64,000 nt of DNA from Gonatopus flavifemur (GCA_018340375.1 JAFFJZ010000025.1:1689501-1753500), one strand, 5' to 3'; counted from the stretch's first letter, positions 22,700-35,198 are shown. A program made the numbers and translations. Notes: generated from the letters alone by a model not told the origin.

Positions 22700-22850
22700 C
22701 ACAAATGGGAGAAAAGCATCGGAAGAAAAGTTACAGAACAAATTCGACGGAATATAATGACACTTAAGGGAGCGAGTGAAACGTATTCTGTTCCTAAAAG
22801 TACACTAGGAGGCAAACTGAAAATTTCCAAAAAAGTTGGAGAGATGAGGA
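22700..22850 (+). pseudogene. Possible fragment of a helix-turn-helix (psq/pogo-like) protein
   Basis: One frame reads EQIRRNIM followed by TLKGASETYSVPKSTLGGKL. The spacing A-x-x-YxVPKSTL resembles the recognition helix of psq-type DNA-binding domains, found both in pogo-like transposases and in host regulators. No catalytic domain follows and the frame degrades quickly. A chance match cannot be excluded. Confidence 0.3.
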
Positions 22851-23697
22851 TAAAATTACGTTTGAGACCCTACTGTAAATTCCTAGTTAGTTCACATAGG
22901 TCGTCGCATAGGAATTGGATGAGTTGCATGGGTTTTCGCAACGCAATCAAACGGGTCACATGAGTCTCCACATGGGTCTCCACATGGAAATGAAGTGGAT
23001 TGCATGGGGAGCAAGTGAATCGCATGTGTCTTTGCATGGGAATCAAATGAGAACTTTTTCACCATTCCTCAAGCAGAATCGTAAACGTCTTGGGTGATTG
23101 AAAATTTCATATGCCAGTGGGACTTTATGAGGTAAATAATAGTAATAATAGACAGCAAGGGATTAAAATATAGAAAGTTCTTAACTTTTCAAGTCATGTA
23201 TCAAAATACCGGTAGTGAGATAATGTACAAATTTATTCATCGTGGTTATTATCTCACTTCCCAATCATTTGTGATTATTTACAATGAATTACCATGTTTG
23301 TTCATGTGTTATGTCATGTCCAACACAACCCTCCAAGAGAAGAAAATATGGAATTTCGATGTGCACAAAAACTATGAAAACTCAATGGGAAATCTTCATT
23401 TGGAACAATGAGACTTCAGGGATATTTGATTGACGTATTAAAGTTTCGTGTTAAGTACAGTTAGTGCAAATATATTCGTGAGTACATTCAATGATTGCGA
23501 AGACGCTTAAGTGCCCGGTACCACCCGACCTTCTGACAGCTCCTATTACAGTAGGTTTTTTTCCATCTAAAATATTTTATCTCAATTCCGAATTGGATAA
23601 ATTTGAATATTGAAGAAATGGAGACATAATGTGGTTCACATACGTATCAATGGTTACGATTTCTGAATTATGAATCATGATCATCATGATCATCATG

Positions 23698-23742
<45 letters not shown>

Positions 23743-24136
23743 GTGAAGTGATGGTAATCCTATAACTGGTTTGATGAAATCCTTCAACCCTGTCTATTAT
23801 CCCCCACACGCCTAATTCCTACATGTCTCATATTATTTGTTTCATGTAACTAGAATGAGATAAAAAAAATACTGAAAGAATTGTTTCAGTGTTCTTGAAG
23901 AACATAGACTCTGTAGTGTATGAATATGCATGTCGTCGTTCACATGATCAAAGGTAAGATGTTTGCTTAGTCTCCAGATTTTGTTCATGACAAAAAGTAA
24001 CAAGTTTACGAATTGAAAAAAGATAAACTCAAGACAGAGCGAAGATGGATTAGTTATAGAAATCAAACTGCTTATGAAAAATTTTTAAAAATAAATTTTG
24101 TTGTTTTCTTCAACAGAAAATCACGAATAATAGGTA
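22851..24136. other. Unassigned DNA with simple repeats
   Basis: At 22890-23060 there are degenerate repeats built on CATGGG-AT-ATG-GATTGCATGG. At about 23675-23743 there is an ATC/ATG trinucleotide microsatellite. No gene was recognised. Confidence 0.5.
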
Positions 24137-24218
24137 CCCATATAGCAATTTAATCCTGCTGCAATGTTGTCAGGCAAGCTTGTGACAAGGTTGACATAAG
24201 TCCCCTAGTTGACACATA

Positions 24219-25629
24219 TTAACCCTCAACCACGCACCTTCGAAAAAATCCCTAATCCACGCATCCGGGTCTCTTGGACCCGGCTCATCTTATTTTGGCT
24301 GTATTTTCTTCAAATATTATCCTTTTGAGATAATTTTTTTTCCAATCGATTCGTCGTAATGTCAAGAATAGTAATCAGCATTGTGAAAGAAGATTTCCTT
24401 AGGATTTCTGTGAGTTATGTAGGAAAGAAGGGACATAAATCTGAAAAAAACAGTGAGAAAAACGATTTTTTTCAAAAAATCATATCTATCCCGCACAAAG
24501 ACGTAAAGACAAAAATAACCACCGTTTTGTAATCAGAAAAAGTTCAACTTCCAGGGAAAACTAATTCCTAATGATAGCTAGGAGAAAACATAATTATTTA
24601 CAAGAGTGAAGTTGGGGTATTTTAAAGAATCCACAATTAGTGAATCAAAGATATTTATCGGAATATTAGAGGGAAAAAATATAGAAACCGATAAGAATAA
24701 TGTTCGAAACACTTTCATCCTTCAAAACTATCCTTTGTTGATTATTAATACCCTCAGCGCATATAAGTACATATACACTCAAGAAAAAATCATTTAAACT
24801 GAATATCGATTTGTTCTTCATCCAAAAAATATTCATTGCTATCAGAACTACAGTTATCAGAACTACAGTAGATGAAATGGAACAAAAACGATTACACTGG
24901 CGAAAATTGACCGTAAAAAATGCCATGGAGTGTGGGTGGAGTTAGAAGCGAATGTACCCTAAGAGTCATTTTGCGCTTTTGGAATGTAACATGTTACAGT
25001 TCCTTACGCAAATGTACGTTATATTTTTCCCAGAGGATTTGTAGGAATAGAATTCAATTACTTTAATTCAATGCTTGCCCAAACTACAAAACAATTCTGA
25101 AAGAACTTTTATGTACTCATTTTGAACTTTCATAGTTCCCAATGAATTCATTATGAATTCTTTCTGAACTCATGTGCAGCGTAGGTAATCAATACCACTA
25201 AATACTTGCCAGACAAAAATGAATGTATTTGATGCAAATATATATTTTTTAGTGTAGTTGAATGAGTTATGATTCAATCCCTTCGGGGGGGGGGGGGGAT
25301 GTATACTTTTATCATATCGGAACAATACATCCTTCCTCAAAAGGATACATGAACATCTTCTATGCAGTCTTGAAACATTTTCCAGTTTTCCGCCAAAAAA
25401 AGTTACACAATCACGCACATCGGGTTCAAAGGACCCGAGCTGAATTTCAAATACATGCTACTCGAGAACTAAGTGGCGAATCCCGGATTTCCAAAAAGCA
25501 TTCAAAGCAGGAAGGTTCGAAGTTGCTTACATCACAATACCAGCCCTTGGCTGTGCATTGCAACAGAATGAGGGGTAAAAGAAAAAATTGCTCGGGTCCA
25601 AAGGACCCAGGTGCGTGGTTGAGGGTTAA
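24219..25629. mobile_element. 1.4-kb non-autonomous piggyBac-like element in TTAA
   Basis: The element is 24223-25625. Its ends are CCCTCAACCACGCACC and the exact reverse complement, and TTAA flanks it on both sides (24219-24222 and 25626-25629). The CCC start and TTAA target are piggyBac features. Near-palindromic GGGTCC motifs lie close to both ends: CCGGGTCTCTTGGACCCGG at about 24266, CGGGTTCAAAGGACCCG at about 25421 and CGGGTCCAAAGGACCC at about 25593. They could be transposase-binding sites. A 14-G run lies at 25285-25298. No transposase is encoded, so this is a deletion derivative mobilised in trans. Confidence 0.85.
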
Positions 25630-25666
25630 GACCACGAGCTCACAAAACCTTTGCAGCAGAGTTGTA

Positions 25667-25929
25667 GCACACGGAAAGAAAGGAATAGTTGCGGCAACTA
25701 TTTGAGTAGTCGATTTTCAACCATCTACTTGAATAGTTGCTGCATCTACTCAGTAGTCAGGACAAGTAACACGATAGCTGCCTTGACTAACGTAAATTCC
25801 TGAGGTGTTTTGAGTTAGTTGAGGCAGCTAACGTGTTATTGTCTTGACTACTAAGTAGATGCAGCAAGTAGATGGTCGGAAATCGACTATTCAAGTAGTT
25901 GCTGCAACTATCCCTTTTTTCCCATGCAG
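25667..25929. repeat. MITE with 115-bp arms
   Basis: The left arm (about 25667-25785) and right arm (about 25815-25929) are inverted copies, including GGAATAGTTGCGGCAACTA and ACCATCTACTTG, and meet at a centre of about 30 bp. It is almost a pure hairpin. Non-coding. Confidence 0.75.
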
Positions 25930-26117
25930 CCTTACATGGGCAAGGTTGTCAATAACAAATCAAAAACAATCGAGTGACAAGTCTGACAAGCCTATGACAG
26001 GCTTACATGTTATCTGGGTGAACAGTAATAGATAGACCGCGGAAGTTTATGCAAATATGAATTTTTCATGTCACATATCTTTTGCATATTTCACAACTTG
26101 ATTCGAAAGATTGTAAT

Positions 26118-26335
26118 ACCTGTTAAAACCTTATTAATTCTGTAATACGCCACGATCCAGAGTTAGATCAGGTCGGAAACAATTAACATCAGGGTTAATG
26201 AAAATTTTGAGTGCAAAATCAGGTTGAGAGCAGAGCGGGATCAGGACGAAGAATAAAATCTATCCTAATTTACTCCATAATATGCAACAAAGCACAGCTA
26301 AATCGGGTTTCACTTTTTGACTCGGGAATGGCATG
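26118..26335 (+). repeat. Dispersed repeat family C, copy 1
   Basis: Shared with 42793-42990: TTCTGTAATACGC-ACGAT, AGAGTTAGATCAGGTCG, ATCAGGTTGAGAGCA and GCTAAATC-GGTTT. Inside each copy the ACTCCGTAATACGCAACGA to ATCAGGT block occurs twice. Non-coding. Confidence 0.6.
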
Positions 26336-26955
26336 GAACAGTACGCTACATACTTGTTCTCCAAATGAAAAGATGCTGGATATTGGTCCATATTGTTCAA
26401 GTAGAATCTATAGGCAATATGTGACATGAAAAATGTACACTGAGGGAAAAAAAGAGAGGAATTATATAAAAGAGCACAAATTTCACATGTTTTGAGGTAA
26501 TTTTCGGCGTGGTACGAAAAAAATTGTAAATTTTGTATTCCGAAGAAATTTCAAAACCAACACCGTGAACATTACATTTTCGAGAGCAAACGCAGAAAAT
26601 TGAATGCAGGCACGATAAATATTACATTCTCAGCAGGCAACACAGAGAATTCAACGCCCACCCTATGAAGTTTACATTTTTCGCGGACATTACTTTGCTC
26701 AATATGAATAGCGGGGAAAATATACTATTTGTTTCGTCACAATGTAAAGTTGACGCTTTCCTGCAAGGAACGAAGCACTAAGGGTTTGGTAATCAATGCT
26801 TTCATAAATGATATAAATTGAAGTTACTTTTTCAATCCAGAGTGGTGGAAAATCTACGAACCGTACCGCACAAGCATATTTTAAGAAAAAATAAAAAGTT
26901 TTTTTTTTTATAAAATCTTGTGAAACACATAGTCTTGGAGCTGACTTCAGTTACC
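26336..26955. other. Unassigned DNA with short period-49 repeats
   Basis: At about 26570-26700 there are three worn repeats of roughly 49 bp, each with an ATTACATT-TC segment followed by GCA-ACNCAGA-AATT. A TACACTGAGGGAAAA motif at 26435 resembles the CACTGAG termini. No gene was seen. Confidence 0.4.
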
Positions 26956-27199
26956 TTTACAGCAAAAATTTCGCTTTGTTTAAAAGATTTCTACCGGATG
27001 TCTAAAAAATGTTTTATCCAACAGTTTTCATTGTCTTTGAGATGTCTTCATTTAGGAAATCTGAAAGAGGTCTTTAAATCTCTCTTCCAGATTCCTTGAA
27101 CGAAGACATCTCAGCGGCAGTAAAAACTGTTACATGAGACATCTTTTACATATTCGATAGAAATCTTTCAGACGAAGCAAAATTTCTGCTGTATGGTTA
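26956..27199. repeat. MITE with about 105-bp arms
   Basis: The arms at about 26956-27062 and 27092-27199 are inverted. Shared blocks are TACAGCAAAAATTTCGCTT, AAAGATTTCTA, TGAGATGTCTTC and GAATCTG-AAGAG. The centre is about 30 bp. A hairpin-type MITE. Confidence 0.7.
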
Positions 27200-27634
27200 A
27201 TCAAGTGGCCACTACATAAGTATAATGTTGGATCGTTAAAGAAGCCGACGTACTCGTCACCTGAATGATTAACTTATTTCGTTCATAACTTAAAAATTCA
27301 GCTCATCACAACATTATGCTCAAAAGAAAATCTTTTCATTCTTCTCCTGGAGAGTATGCCCGTGGAATACAGTGCGAAATTTTCAATCACCTTGTGTAGT
27401 GCCCAGTAAATATTTCTCCCCTCAACATTTCAAACGTTCATTATGTTCTGTAAAAGATATGAAAAAGATTCTCGAATTTTTTAGTTTTGGACATCTTGTA
27501 GATGCCTTTGAGAGAACATACTGAATGCTTGAGATGTTGAGATCTGTTCGTTTTTGTTCTATGTGCAAGCGTTGATATTTTCAAACAGCCGTTCACGACG
27601 AGAAAATATAACTCTGGCAACGCTGCACTGCTCA

Positions 27635-27880
27635 CACAGCGCAGAATATTGCAGTAATTTCGCAGTAATATTATTCTGTGATATTGTGATATTGCAGGGA
27701 AATATTACTGCGATATTGCCGTAATATTCCATGTCCGCGCAGATTGCAGTAATATTGCAGTAATATCACAGCAATGTTGTAATATTATGTCAATATTAAA
27801 GCAATATTTCAGTGATGTCACAGTAATATTTCACACCTGTCGATATTATACATTTCAGTAATATTGTGGCAATATTTCAA
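27635..27880. repeat. AATATTGC-rich cryptic repeat
   Basis: Many copies of AATATT, mostly as GCAGTAATATTGC-like palindromic units, are packed into about 240 bp without a fixed period. A shorter patch of the same kind lies at about 29865-29930. It may be a decayed satellite or the interior of a MITE. Confidence 0.6.
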
Positions 27881-28483
27881 GGGGACACTAATTGCACGCA
27901 GTTGAAAATATAACAGTATATGGACTCGACAAACATTTCCTCGGTAAGAATTATCTGAACTGAATTCATGAATGTATCTGAAGTTTTCAGGGAATAATCG
28001 TTAATACTTTATTTGCGATACGAACCCTGTTGAAAAGGTCTTATAAATCCTAATACATTCTGATGAACTCCTGGAAAAAACCACACCAAAATCTCATAGG
28101 GAATTTTCACTCTAAACGTCTTTATGAGATTTTCCACGATTGCTTATAAAACCTGACAAAATCCAATTTTGTGCTCATTAATTCACATAATGGCATTATA
28201 AAATCTCATAAACCCCTGGAGAAATGGTCACATAAAATCTCATAAAGTCTCATAGATTCCACGTATCAGTTTCTATGAGATCTTTTCCATAGGGAAGCCC
28301 AAACTTTAAAATTCCAAAAAATTCTTTTCCAACATCTGTCAGAAAGTTTGGAATTCAAAATTTGGATTCTGCACTGCGATAAAGTACTGAAGATTATTTC
28401 TTGAAAATTTCATCTATTTCTATGAATTTAGTTCAGGGAATTCTTACCAAGAGAATGTTTGCTCAGAGGGCACTGGTATCCCC
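27881..28483. repeat. MITE family D, copy 1
   Basis: The inverted ends carry GGGGACACTA or GGGGATACCA, CGGTAAGAATT, TGAACTGAATTCAT and ACTTTAT. The same family occurs at 36148-36463. This copy has an extra 300-bp centre rich in AAAATCTCATAAA-like short repeats. Confidence 0.65.
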
Positions 28484-28980
28484 TTACAGCATGTGATACT
28501 AATACCAGGACCTTAGCCATTTTATTCACAACAAACTGGATAGAATCAATTCAATAGAATCGAAATATCTCTCCATACACAGCAATTTTCAAAATTTATT
28601 GAAGAACTGCTGTACACAGCGTTATTTTGATTTTATCAAAAGATGTTTGAATGTTCTAAACAAAATAGCTAGCGTCTCAGCTCTAGAATCCCTCTAAGTG
28701 GATTGTTGATATGAGGTTTCTAGAATATTCTTCACAAGTTTCAGAATATCGCTCTGTAAAGTATTTCTTTGCAGTCATATAAGTATTCAACGATTGAGGC
28801 ATAGAACAATATTCTGAGAATGAATTGCAAGGTATTCGAAAAGTCTCGTATGAACAATTTGGTTAACATCAGGGTGCTAGAGCACCCTCACTATAGTATC
28901 CTTTCCAAGAAATACAAGCGGCAGTGTTCCCAGACAAATGTAATTTGAAACTTGAAGAAAAACGAAACATTGTGATTAAG
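28484..28980. other. Unassigned DNA
   Basis: AT-rich and non-coding. A perfect short palindrome, AGGGTGCTAGAGCACCCT, lies at about 28870-28887. Confidence 0.4.
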
Positions 28981-29287
28981 CAGATACCAGTGCCATGAGA
29001 GCAGCTGATTATTTTTTTGGAGATTTCGCAAAGGTGGTGAACAGAGAAGTGCTTCAACTGGGAATTCCAACGGAATTGATCAATGATGCATTTTTCAAAA
29101 TAGAATAACCAATCAAAAAGAGAAAAATTCCCGGTTGTCACAAGCCTGGTGAAATAATATGAATATTTCGATGTAGCTTCGTTTGATTGGTAAAGAATAA
29201 AGGTACATCAAGATGTTTCAATTGTATTTTACCCATTTTAGAAAACCTTACAGACAAAATCAGCTGATCCCATGGCACTGGTATCGT
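28981..29287. repeat. TIR element with GATACCAGTGCCATG ends
   Basis: GATACCAGTGCCATGAGAGC followed by AGCTGATT at 28982 is inverted at about 29257-29286. The interior of about 250 bp is non-coding. It is probably a MITE. Confidence 0.55.
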
Positions 29288-30873
29288 CTCAAAGTTTTGT
29301 GATTTATATAACAACTGTAACTTTTGTGGGTTTCAAGGAATATGAAATTTTTTGGGTCATAAAAAAAATCTTAATTTTTCTCTCTTTATATTGCTCAGTG
29401 GTGAAATTGGAAAAATCCTGATTTTTGAAGACAAATGTGAGTTCAGGCATATTGTTTCTACTTCTCATGACATTCAAAAATCCTGCAGAGGAGAAAACTA
29501 TTCTTCTATTTTTTTTTTTATATTTTAGGACCCGAATTAGGGACAGTATCATATTTTAAAATGATGTTTTTATAATATTTTACAACCATCCCATCTTCGA
29601 AAAAAATGAAACTGTGGGAGAGGTATTGGTTTTACATTCCGAAGGATTTTGAAACGATTGCAATGAACCGGAATCAGAAGGAACGCGTTTTTTCACTACT
29701 AAAGTTTACTACACAACACACATTTCTATTTTCATCCATTTTTCACGTCCACTCATGAATACAAAAACAAAACAATATCAAACCGTTTTGGACTGATTTT
29801 CACATGGAAATTGGCCAGGATTCAAGTTCAGGTATTTCATACAAATTCCTGGTCGCAAAAATATTGTAATATTGCTGCAATATGACATTATGATTTGTAA
29901 TATTACGTCAATATTATGGACTCGGTCGGTAACAAGCAAACACTGTAAAACTTACCCACTAAGTTGAACACATTACACAACGAAAATGTGATCTCTAACG
30001 AGTTCTTAGCATCGACGGAAAAAATTTCAAAGTTGCAGTACGAACATACGCAATTTATATTATCGTGTTTATAACGCAATGTTTACATTTCTTAATTGCT
30101 TATATTATCGTTGTTACTCTTAATCTTTCAATATGAAATTGATTATTATTAGAAGTAGAGAATTTTTCCAGTGATATCTTCCAGAAAAAAAATGTAATTT
30201 TCCATACTATATACTGCAATTTCATTATCACATTCTATGATATGAAGAATGATGGATTTCTCTGCTGTATTTGCAAAAAAGTTGGTATAAAGCCATAAAT
30301 TACAATGTAAACCGTGATTTCTCTCTTCTATCTCTCTCAGTGTATAATTGCATAAACTTCCGCAGTCTAGTAATAGGTGAGTATGTAAAATTGACTAAAA
30401 CGCCACCAAAGAACAACAACGAAGAAACATAACAAGTCTATGACTTATGACGTTTTAGTTTTTTCAAAATTTGTGAATTCACAAAACTTGTTACCTTTCG
30501 TCATGTCGCCGACGATACATCCAAACTCTGAATGCATGAATTTTCATACACGGAATATGTGAATTTTCTTCTTAATTTCATCTTGTGCTCGGAAGCCCAG
30601 TGACAAACTTCTACATAATTATTCAAAAGATTTTGCCACAAATTCAAGAACAAAAATCTCGTATAAAAATTTCAGAAGTAATTTTCCAGACATAAAACAT
30701 TCCCAATCCACTAGAAAATATGATTTCCATTGTATTATTCTCCTACGTGTTTATGCCCACCACACACCATGCAGATCATAGATCTAGCAATACTCTGGAT
30801 GGTGCACGAAGGTGCGGTATCTTCTCCGTACAGACGAAAGGGGGATCAGGTCGCCATATTAGGTGGCAATATT

Positions 30874-30924
<51 letters not shown>

Positions 30925-30993
30925 GTCATTGATATACGACGATCTCTCTCTGATCAATGGGGCCATTTGCCACTCAATTTGCCTTTCATCTGT
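29288..30993. other. Unassigned DNA with a CT microsatellite
   Basis: A CT dinucleotide run lies at about 30874-30924. A sequence near 30343-30376 (GCATAAACTTCCGC) is inverted relative to 26039-26056, and a CTCAGTGTA motif at 30337 faces the one at 26435; these could be the ends of one 4-kb element. No gene was recognised. Confidence 0.45.
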
Positions 30994-32152
30994 ATGGAGA
31001 GTAGGGATGGGCGATGTTACATCGATGATTGCAACATTGATGCTTTTTTTATCAATGATCGATTTTTTTACTCGATGTTTTTGAAGACCGATAAATCGAT
31101 GTATCGATACTTTTACATGAAAATTCCTTGCTCCAAATGACCAATAGATGCGGATTGGATTTCAATTGGTATCAATACGGTTCAATCTGCTATTTCCAAA
31201 ATGAATCTGTTGCAGATAGAAAATGAATGCGTTTCTATCAGTATTTCCAACTGCATGGGACTAAACTGGATTTGCCTTATCGAAATTGTCTGGTTTCTAT
31301 ACGGATATGCCATTTTCAGGAATCCAATTGTTTTCTGTACGGCATTGCGAGGATGGAATGTAATGGTTCCAAAGCGGATGCGCAAATAAATCACCTGAAT
31401 GGGATGTAATACGTGAAGACAGTTTGAGAGAGTTACAGGATGAATAAGATTTTCCCACAAAGTGATTCTCACTCGGGTCTAACTGGATTCCCGTATTCAC
31501 ATCTAAAAGGTTCGAATTAGGGGTTCCTACAAGAATAATTATGTTTACGAACAGCGGATCTTATGCGGAATGACCGATTCGGATCTTATTGGGATGAATC
31601 TGCTTATGGGAGATATTGAACTCAATAAGTTCCGAAGCGCATGGGCAGATCGAGGGTGGAACGGAATTAAAATGGTTTTTCCAGACATTGATTCTTATTC
31701 GGATTTAACTGGATTTCCGTATGGAAATTCAAAAGGTTTCAAACCTGCGTTCCAAGAATTATGATTATAAAGAAGTATTCGAATTTAATTTGGTCTGACC
31801 GATTCGAATCTTATTGTGCTGAATCTGCTTATGGGAGATATTGAATTCAATACGTTGCGAAGAATCTTAATGAATATCCTGATCGTTCCTATCAAAATTT
31901 CCACCTGCCTTCCCAAATATGTAGAACCAGTAGAATGGGCGTTTGAGAAAATCAGGAAATACGTGTTGATACGAATTTATTGTGACATGTGAAATTGTGG
32001 ATACAATTTAAAACCAATGAGAACGCCTGACGGAAATCTCGGTTGATAACATTATCATTCCAATGCGGCTTTCCAGATTGGACCAGCAAAATGAGGGATT
32101 AAGGACATTGGAAAGTACGTGTTGATACGAATTGATTTCGACATGTAAATAC

Positions 32153-34540
32153 AATTGAGGAGCTGGATCGAATAACTCGACGAGCGCTCGAACCGCGTCA
32201 CAAGTTTGATGCAAGAGGTCCCGTCGTAGGTCGAAAAAAAGTCGGAATTTTGGAAATGTAAAAATACTAAGTGGTAGAGCTCGAAAAATCAATCCAAGTT
32301 ACTCTTTACGATTTTTTTCTATGATTGACGATTTTCGAGAAAAAAATCATAAACCATCAATTTTTTCACATCAAAAATGATTATTTTTCAACATTCAACT
32401 CGCTCTAACTCGGTCATTTTTCATTGAATCGAAATGAATCTTGCGAGTTTCGATTCGTGAGACTTCCTCGAAGATGCAAATGTAGATAAAGTTCGTAAAA
32501 ATCAATAACAAATTAATAAATTTTTAATACGAAGTAAAGATCACGTTTTTCATGCTTTGTATCAAAAAAGTGGTGGGGGAAGTACGAAGTACAAAAAACT
32601 TCCAGCGAGAAAGTTGTTCGCTAGTGTTTGAACTAACTTTGTGAAAAATTTCAGATCGATTCGACTCATAGTTCGCAAAATACAGCCATTTATTCATTAG
32701 CGCGCAGCAAAAATTTTTCATAGTTTCGCGTCGTTTATAGGATGAATATCCGCGTCCGCGGCAAACGTGGTATTCGTTCGATTCCTGGACGTAGGTTTGT
32801 TTTTTGGGTCGGAGAAAACGAATATTGGATTACTCCTGTGAATAAAATTCATGATCGATGCCTTATTACAAATAATTTAATTGTTCAATAGGTCTTTACA
32901 AATCAACTACTGGTATTAAGGGAAAGGGTCGGTGCCGAATCAACGAAAAACCAAATCAACGAAAAAAAATTTACTAGCAGTATGAAGTTGTCATTTTGTT
33001 GCAGTATGAAATGAAATTAGTCATAGATCATTGATTAAATTAAACGAAAAGTAAAAAACATTGATTTGCTAACACAACCCCACGGTAAACTTAATTTCCC
33101 TTTGTTATGTTCATGATTATGGTATGGTTATGTTTATGATAACAACAAACCGATTTTCGTTCTCTACAGACGTTTGGAACAGTTTGATTGTACCGATCGA
33201 TTAGGAAGATCATTAATAATTTCATTAGAATGATGAATTACGTGTCTACTGTAATAAACGGGTGCAGTGAATAGGTTAACATAAAGAAAAATCATCTGGT
33301 CACCAAGAAGAAGAGAAAGTTAAGAAAACACTACATAAAGCTAAAGTTGAGTTCATTTCATACTGCAACAAAATGACAACTTCATACCGCTAGTAAATTT
33401 TTTTTGGTTGATTTGGTTTTTCGTTGATTCGGCACCGACCCAAGGGAAAGCTATTCGGACGAAAAAAGTTTCTTGTCTTGCGAGAAATAAGTTTGGCGCG
33501 GAACATTTTTCATTGTTGCTTTTTATTCGAATATATTTATTTATTCACATAATCTATTTTCCACATGTACGTTTGTTTATTTTTTTTCTCGTTTACTGCT
33601 ACGGATTCACACACTTTTCGCTTTTAGGTTTATCTGTAATTTGTTCTTTTCATCTTTATTACAGCTTTTTCAAAAAAATCTTGATACTTTGTTTTTCCTT
33701 CACTACTCAAATATTGCATCAACGATTTGACATCATTCATTTGCTCAGTCCAGTTGCTTCTGCTCGTTCAGTTTGAAGTAAATCAGTTGATTTGTAGAGA
33801 CCTTTTGAACAATTAAATTATTTGTAATAAGGCATCGATCATGAATTTTATTCACAGGAATAATCCAATATTCGTTTTCTCCGACCCAAAAAACAAACCT
33901 ACGTCCAGAAATCGAGCAAATACCACGTTTGCCGCGGACGCGGATATTCATCCTATAAACGACGCGAAACTATGAAAAATTTTTGCTGCGCGCTAATGAA
34001 TAAATGGCTGTATTTTGCGAACTATTAGTCGAAGCGATCTGAAATTTCCCACAAAGTTAGTTCAAACACTAGCGAACAACTTTCTCGCTGGAAGTTTTTT
34101 GTACTTCGTACTTCCCCCACCACTTTTTTGATACAAAGCATGAAAAACGTGATTTTTACTTCGTATCAAAAATTTATTAATTTGTTATTGATTTTTACGA
34201 ACTTTATCTACATTTGCATCTTCAGGGAAGTCTCACGAATCGAAACTCGCAAGATTCATTTCGATTCAATGAAAAATGACCGAGTTAGAGCGAGTTGAAT
34301 GTTGAAAAATAATCATTTTTGATGTGAAAAAATTGATGGTTTATGATTTTTTTCTCGAAAATCGTCAATCATAGAAAAAAATCGTAAAGAGTAACTTGGA
34401 TTGATTTTTCGAGCTCTACCACTTAGTATTTTTACATTTCCAAAATTCCGACTTTTTTTCGACCTACGACGGGATCTCTTGCATCAAACTTGTGACGCGG
34501 TTCGAGCGCTCGGCGAGTTATTCGATCCAGCTCCTCAATT
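32153..34540. mobile_element. 2.4-kb Sola-like foldback with AATT target duplication
   Basis: The element is 32157-34536. It starts GAGGAGCTGG and ends CCAGCTCCTC, flanked by AATT on both sides (32153-32156 and 34537-34540). The arms are about 770 bp each and very similar. The loop (about 32925-33760) was interrupted by the MITE 32926-33441. A diverged relative of the arm forms the left end of the element at 48183, which contains a broken Sola-like transposase. A 4-bp duplication is the rule for Sola elements. Assignment to that superfamily is an inference; the arms and duplication are seen directly. Confidence 0.75.
32918..33449. mobile_element. 516-bp MITE, GGGTCGGTGCC family copy 2
   Basis: The element is 32926-33441, with ends GGGTCGGTGCCGAATC and the exact reverse complement. 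AAGGGAAA stands outside on both sides (32918-32925 and 33442-33449), an exact 8-bp duplication. Its interior is in the opposite orientation to that of copy 1 (14385-14856), and its right half has acquired unrelated sequence near 33290-33350. It inserted into the loop of the foldback. Confidence 0.9.
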
Positions 34541-35198
34541 ACAAACCAATGAGAAGCTACAACGGAAATCCTGATTGATACTATCAAAATTTCAATCTGG
34601 CTTTGCGGATAGGACCAGCAGAATGGGGTATCCAGGACATCAGAAAATACGTGTTGATACGGATTGATTCTGACATGTAAATACAATTACAAACCAATAG
34701 GAATTCCTAATGGAACTCCTGATTGATACTATTGAGTTTTCAATGCGGCTTCCCACACTAGTTCACTCGAATGGATGATTGATGACATCATCAAATACGT
34801 ATTGATACAAATTGATTTTATTCTACAAATATTATTACAAACCAGAAACTCCTAACGGAAATGCTCATTCATACGCTTAATATTTCAACCTGGCTTTTCA
34901 TATAGGAACAGATAGAATCTTCGAAGAATTACTAGTAACCTAGTACATGTAAATCCGTATAGAATCGATATGGAAATATATTCGCAGATATAAGTCGTCA
35001 CTGTTTGGATTTCTAAGTGTCTTTCCGGTTAGATTCTATTAAAAAACACTTTATAATAGTGTGAATCCACAAATACGTAGTAAGAAACCGCATCAGTGCA
35101 GATAGAAAATATTTTCTATTTGGATCAATTGGATATTCGAAGCAGGGAACATCGGAAAATTTATCGGATGTTTGACTTAACACACAAGCTACATAAAT

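Larger units (their letters stand above)
24137..26018. repeat. Possible outer element with ACCCATATAGC-like ends
   Basis: ACCCATATAGCAA at 24136 and, inverted, ACCCAGATAACA ending near 26019 could be terminal repeats. Just inside, both sides carry a GTCAGGCAAGCTTGTGACAA-like block in inverted orientation. The piggyBac-like element and the next MITE would then have inserted into it. Similarity is modest. Confidence 0.35.
31861..34980 (+). repeat. 145-bp tandem repeats of the hAT interior, split by a foldback
   Basis: Worn units at about 31861-32000, 32001-32156, 34537-34685, 34686-34835 and 34836 onward share AAACCAATGAGAA, CTGATTGATACTATCAA, ACCAGCAGAATGGG and AATACGTGTTGATACGAATT. The foldback 32157-34536 separates the second and third units. 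Confidence 0.7.

Noticed and set aside
30720..31140. Open frames with long Ser-Leu runs
   Set aside because: They are translations of the CT microsatellite at 30874-30924 and its flanks.
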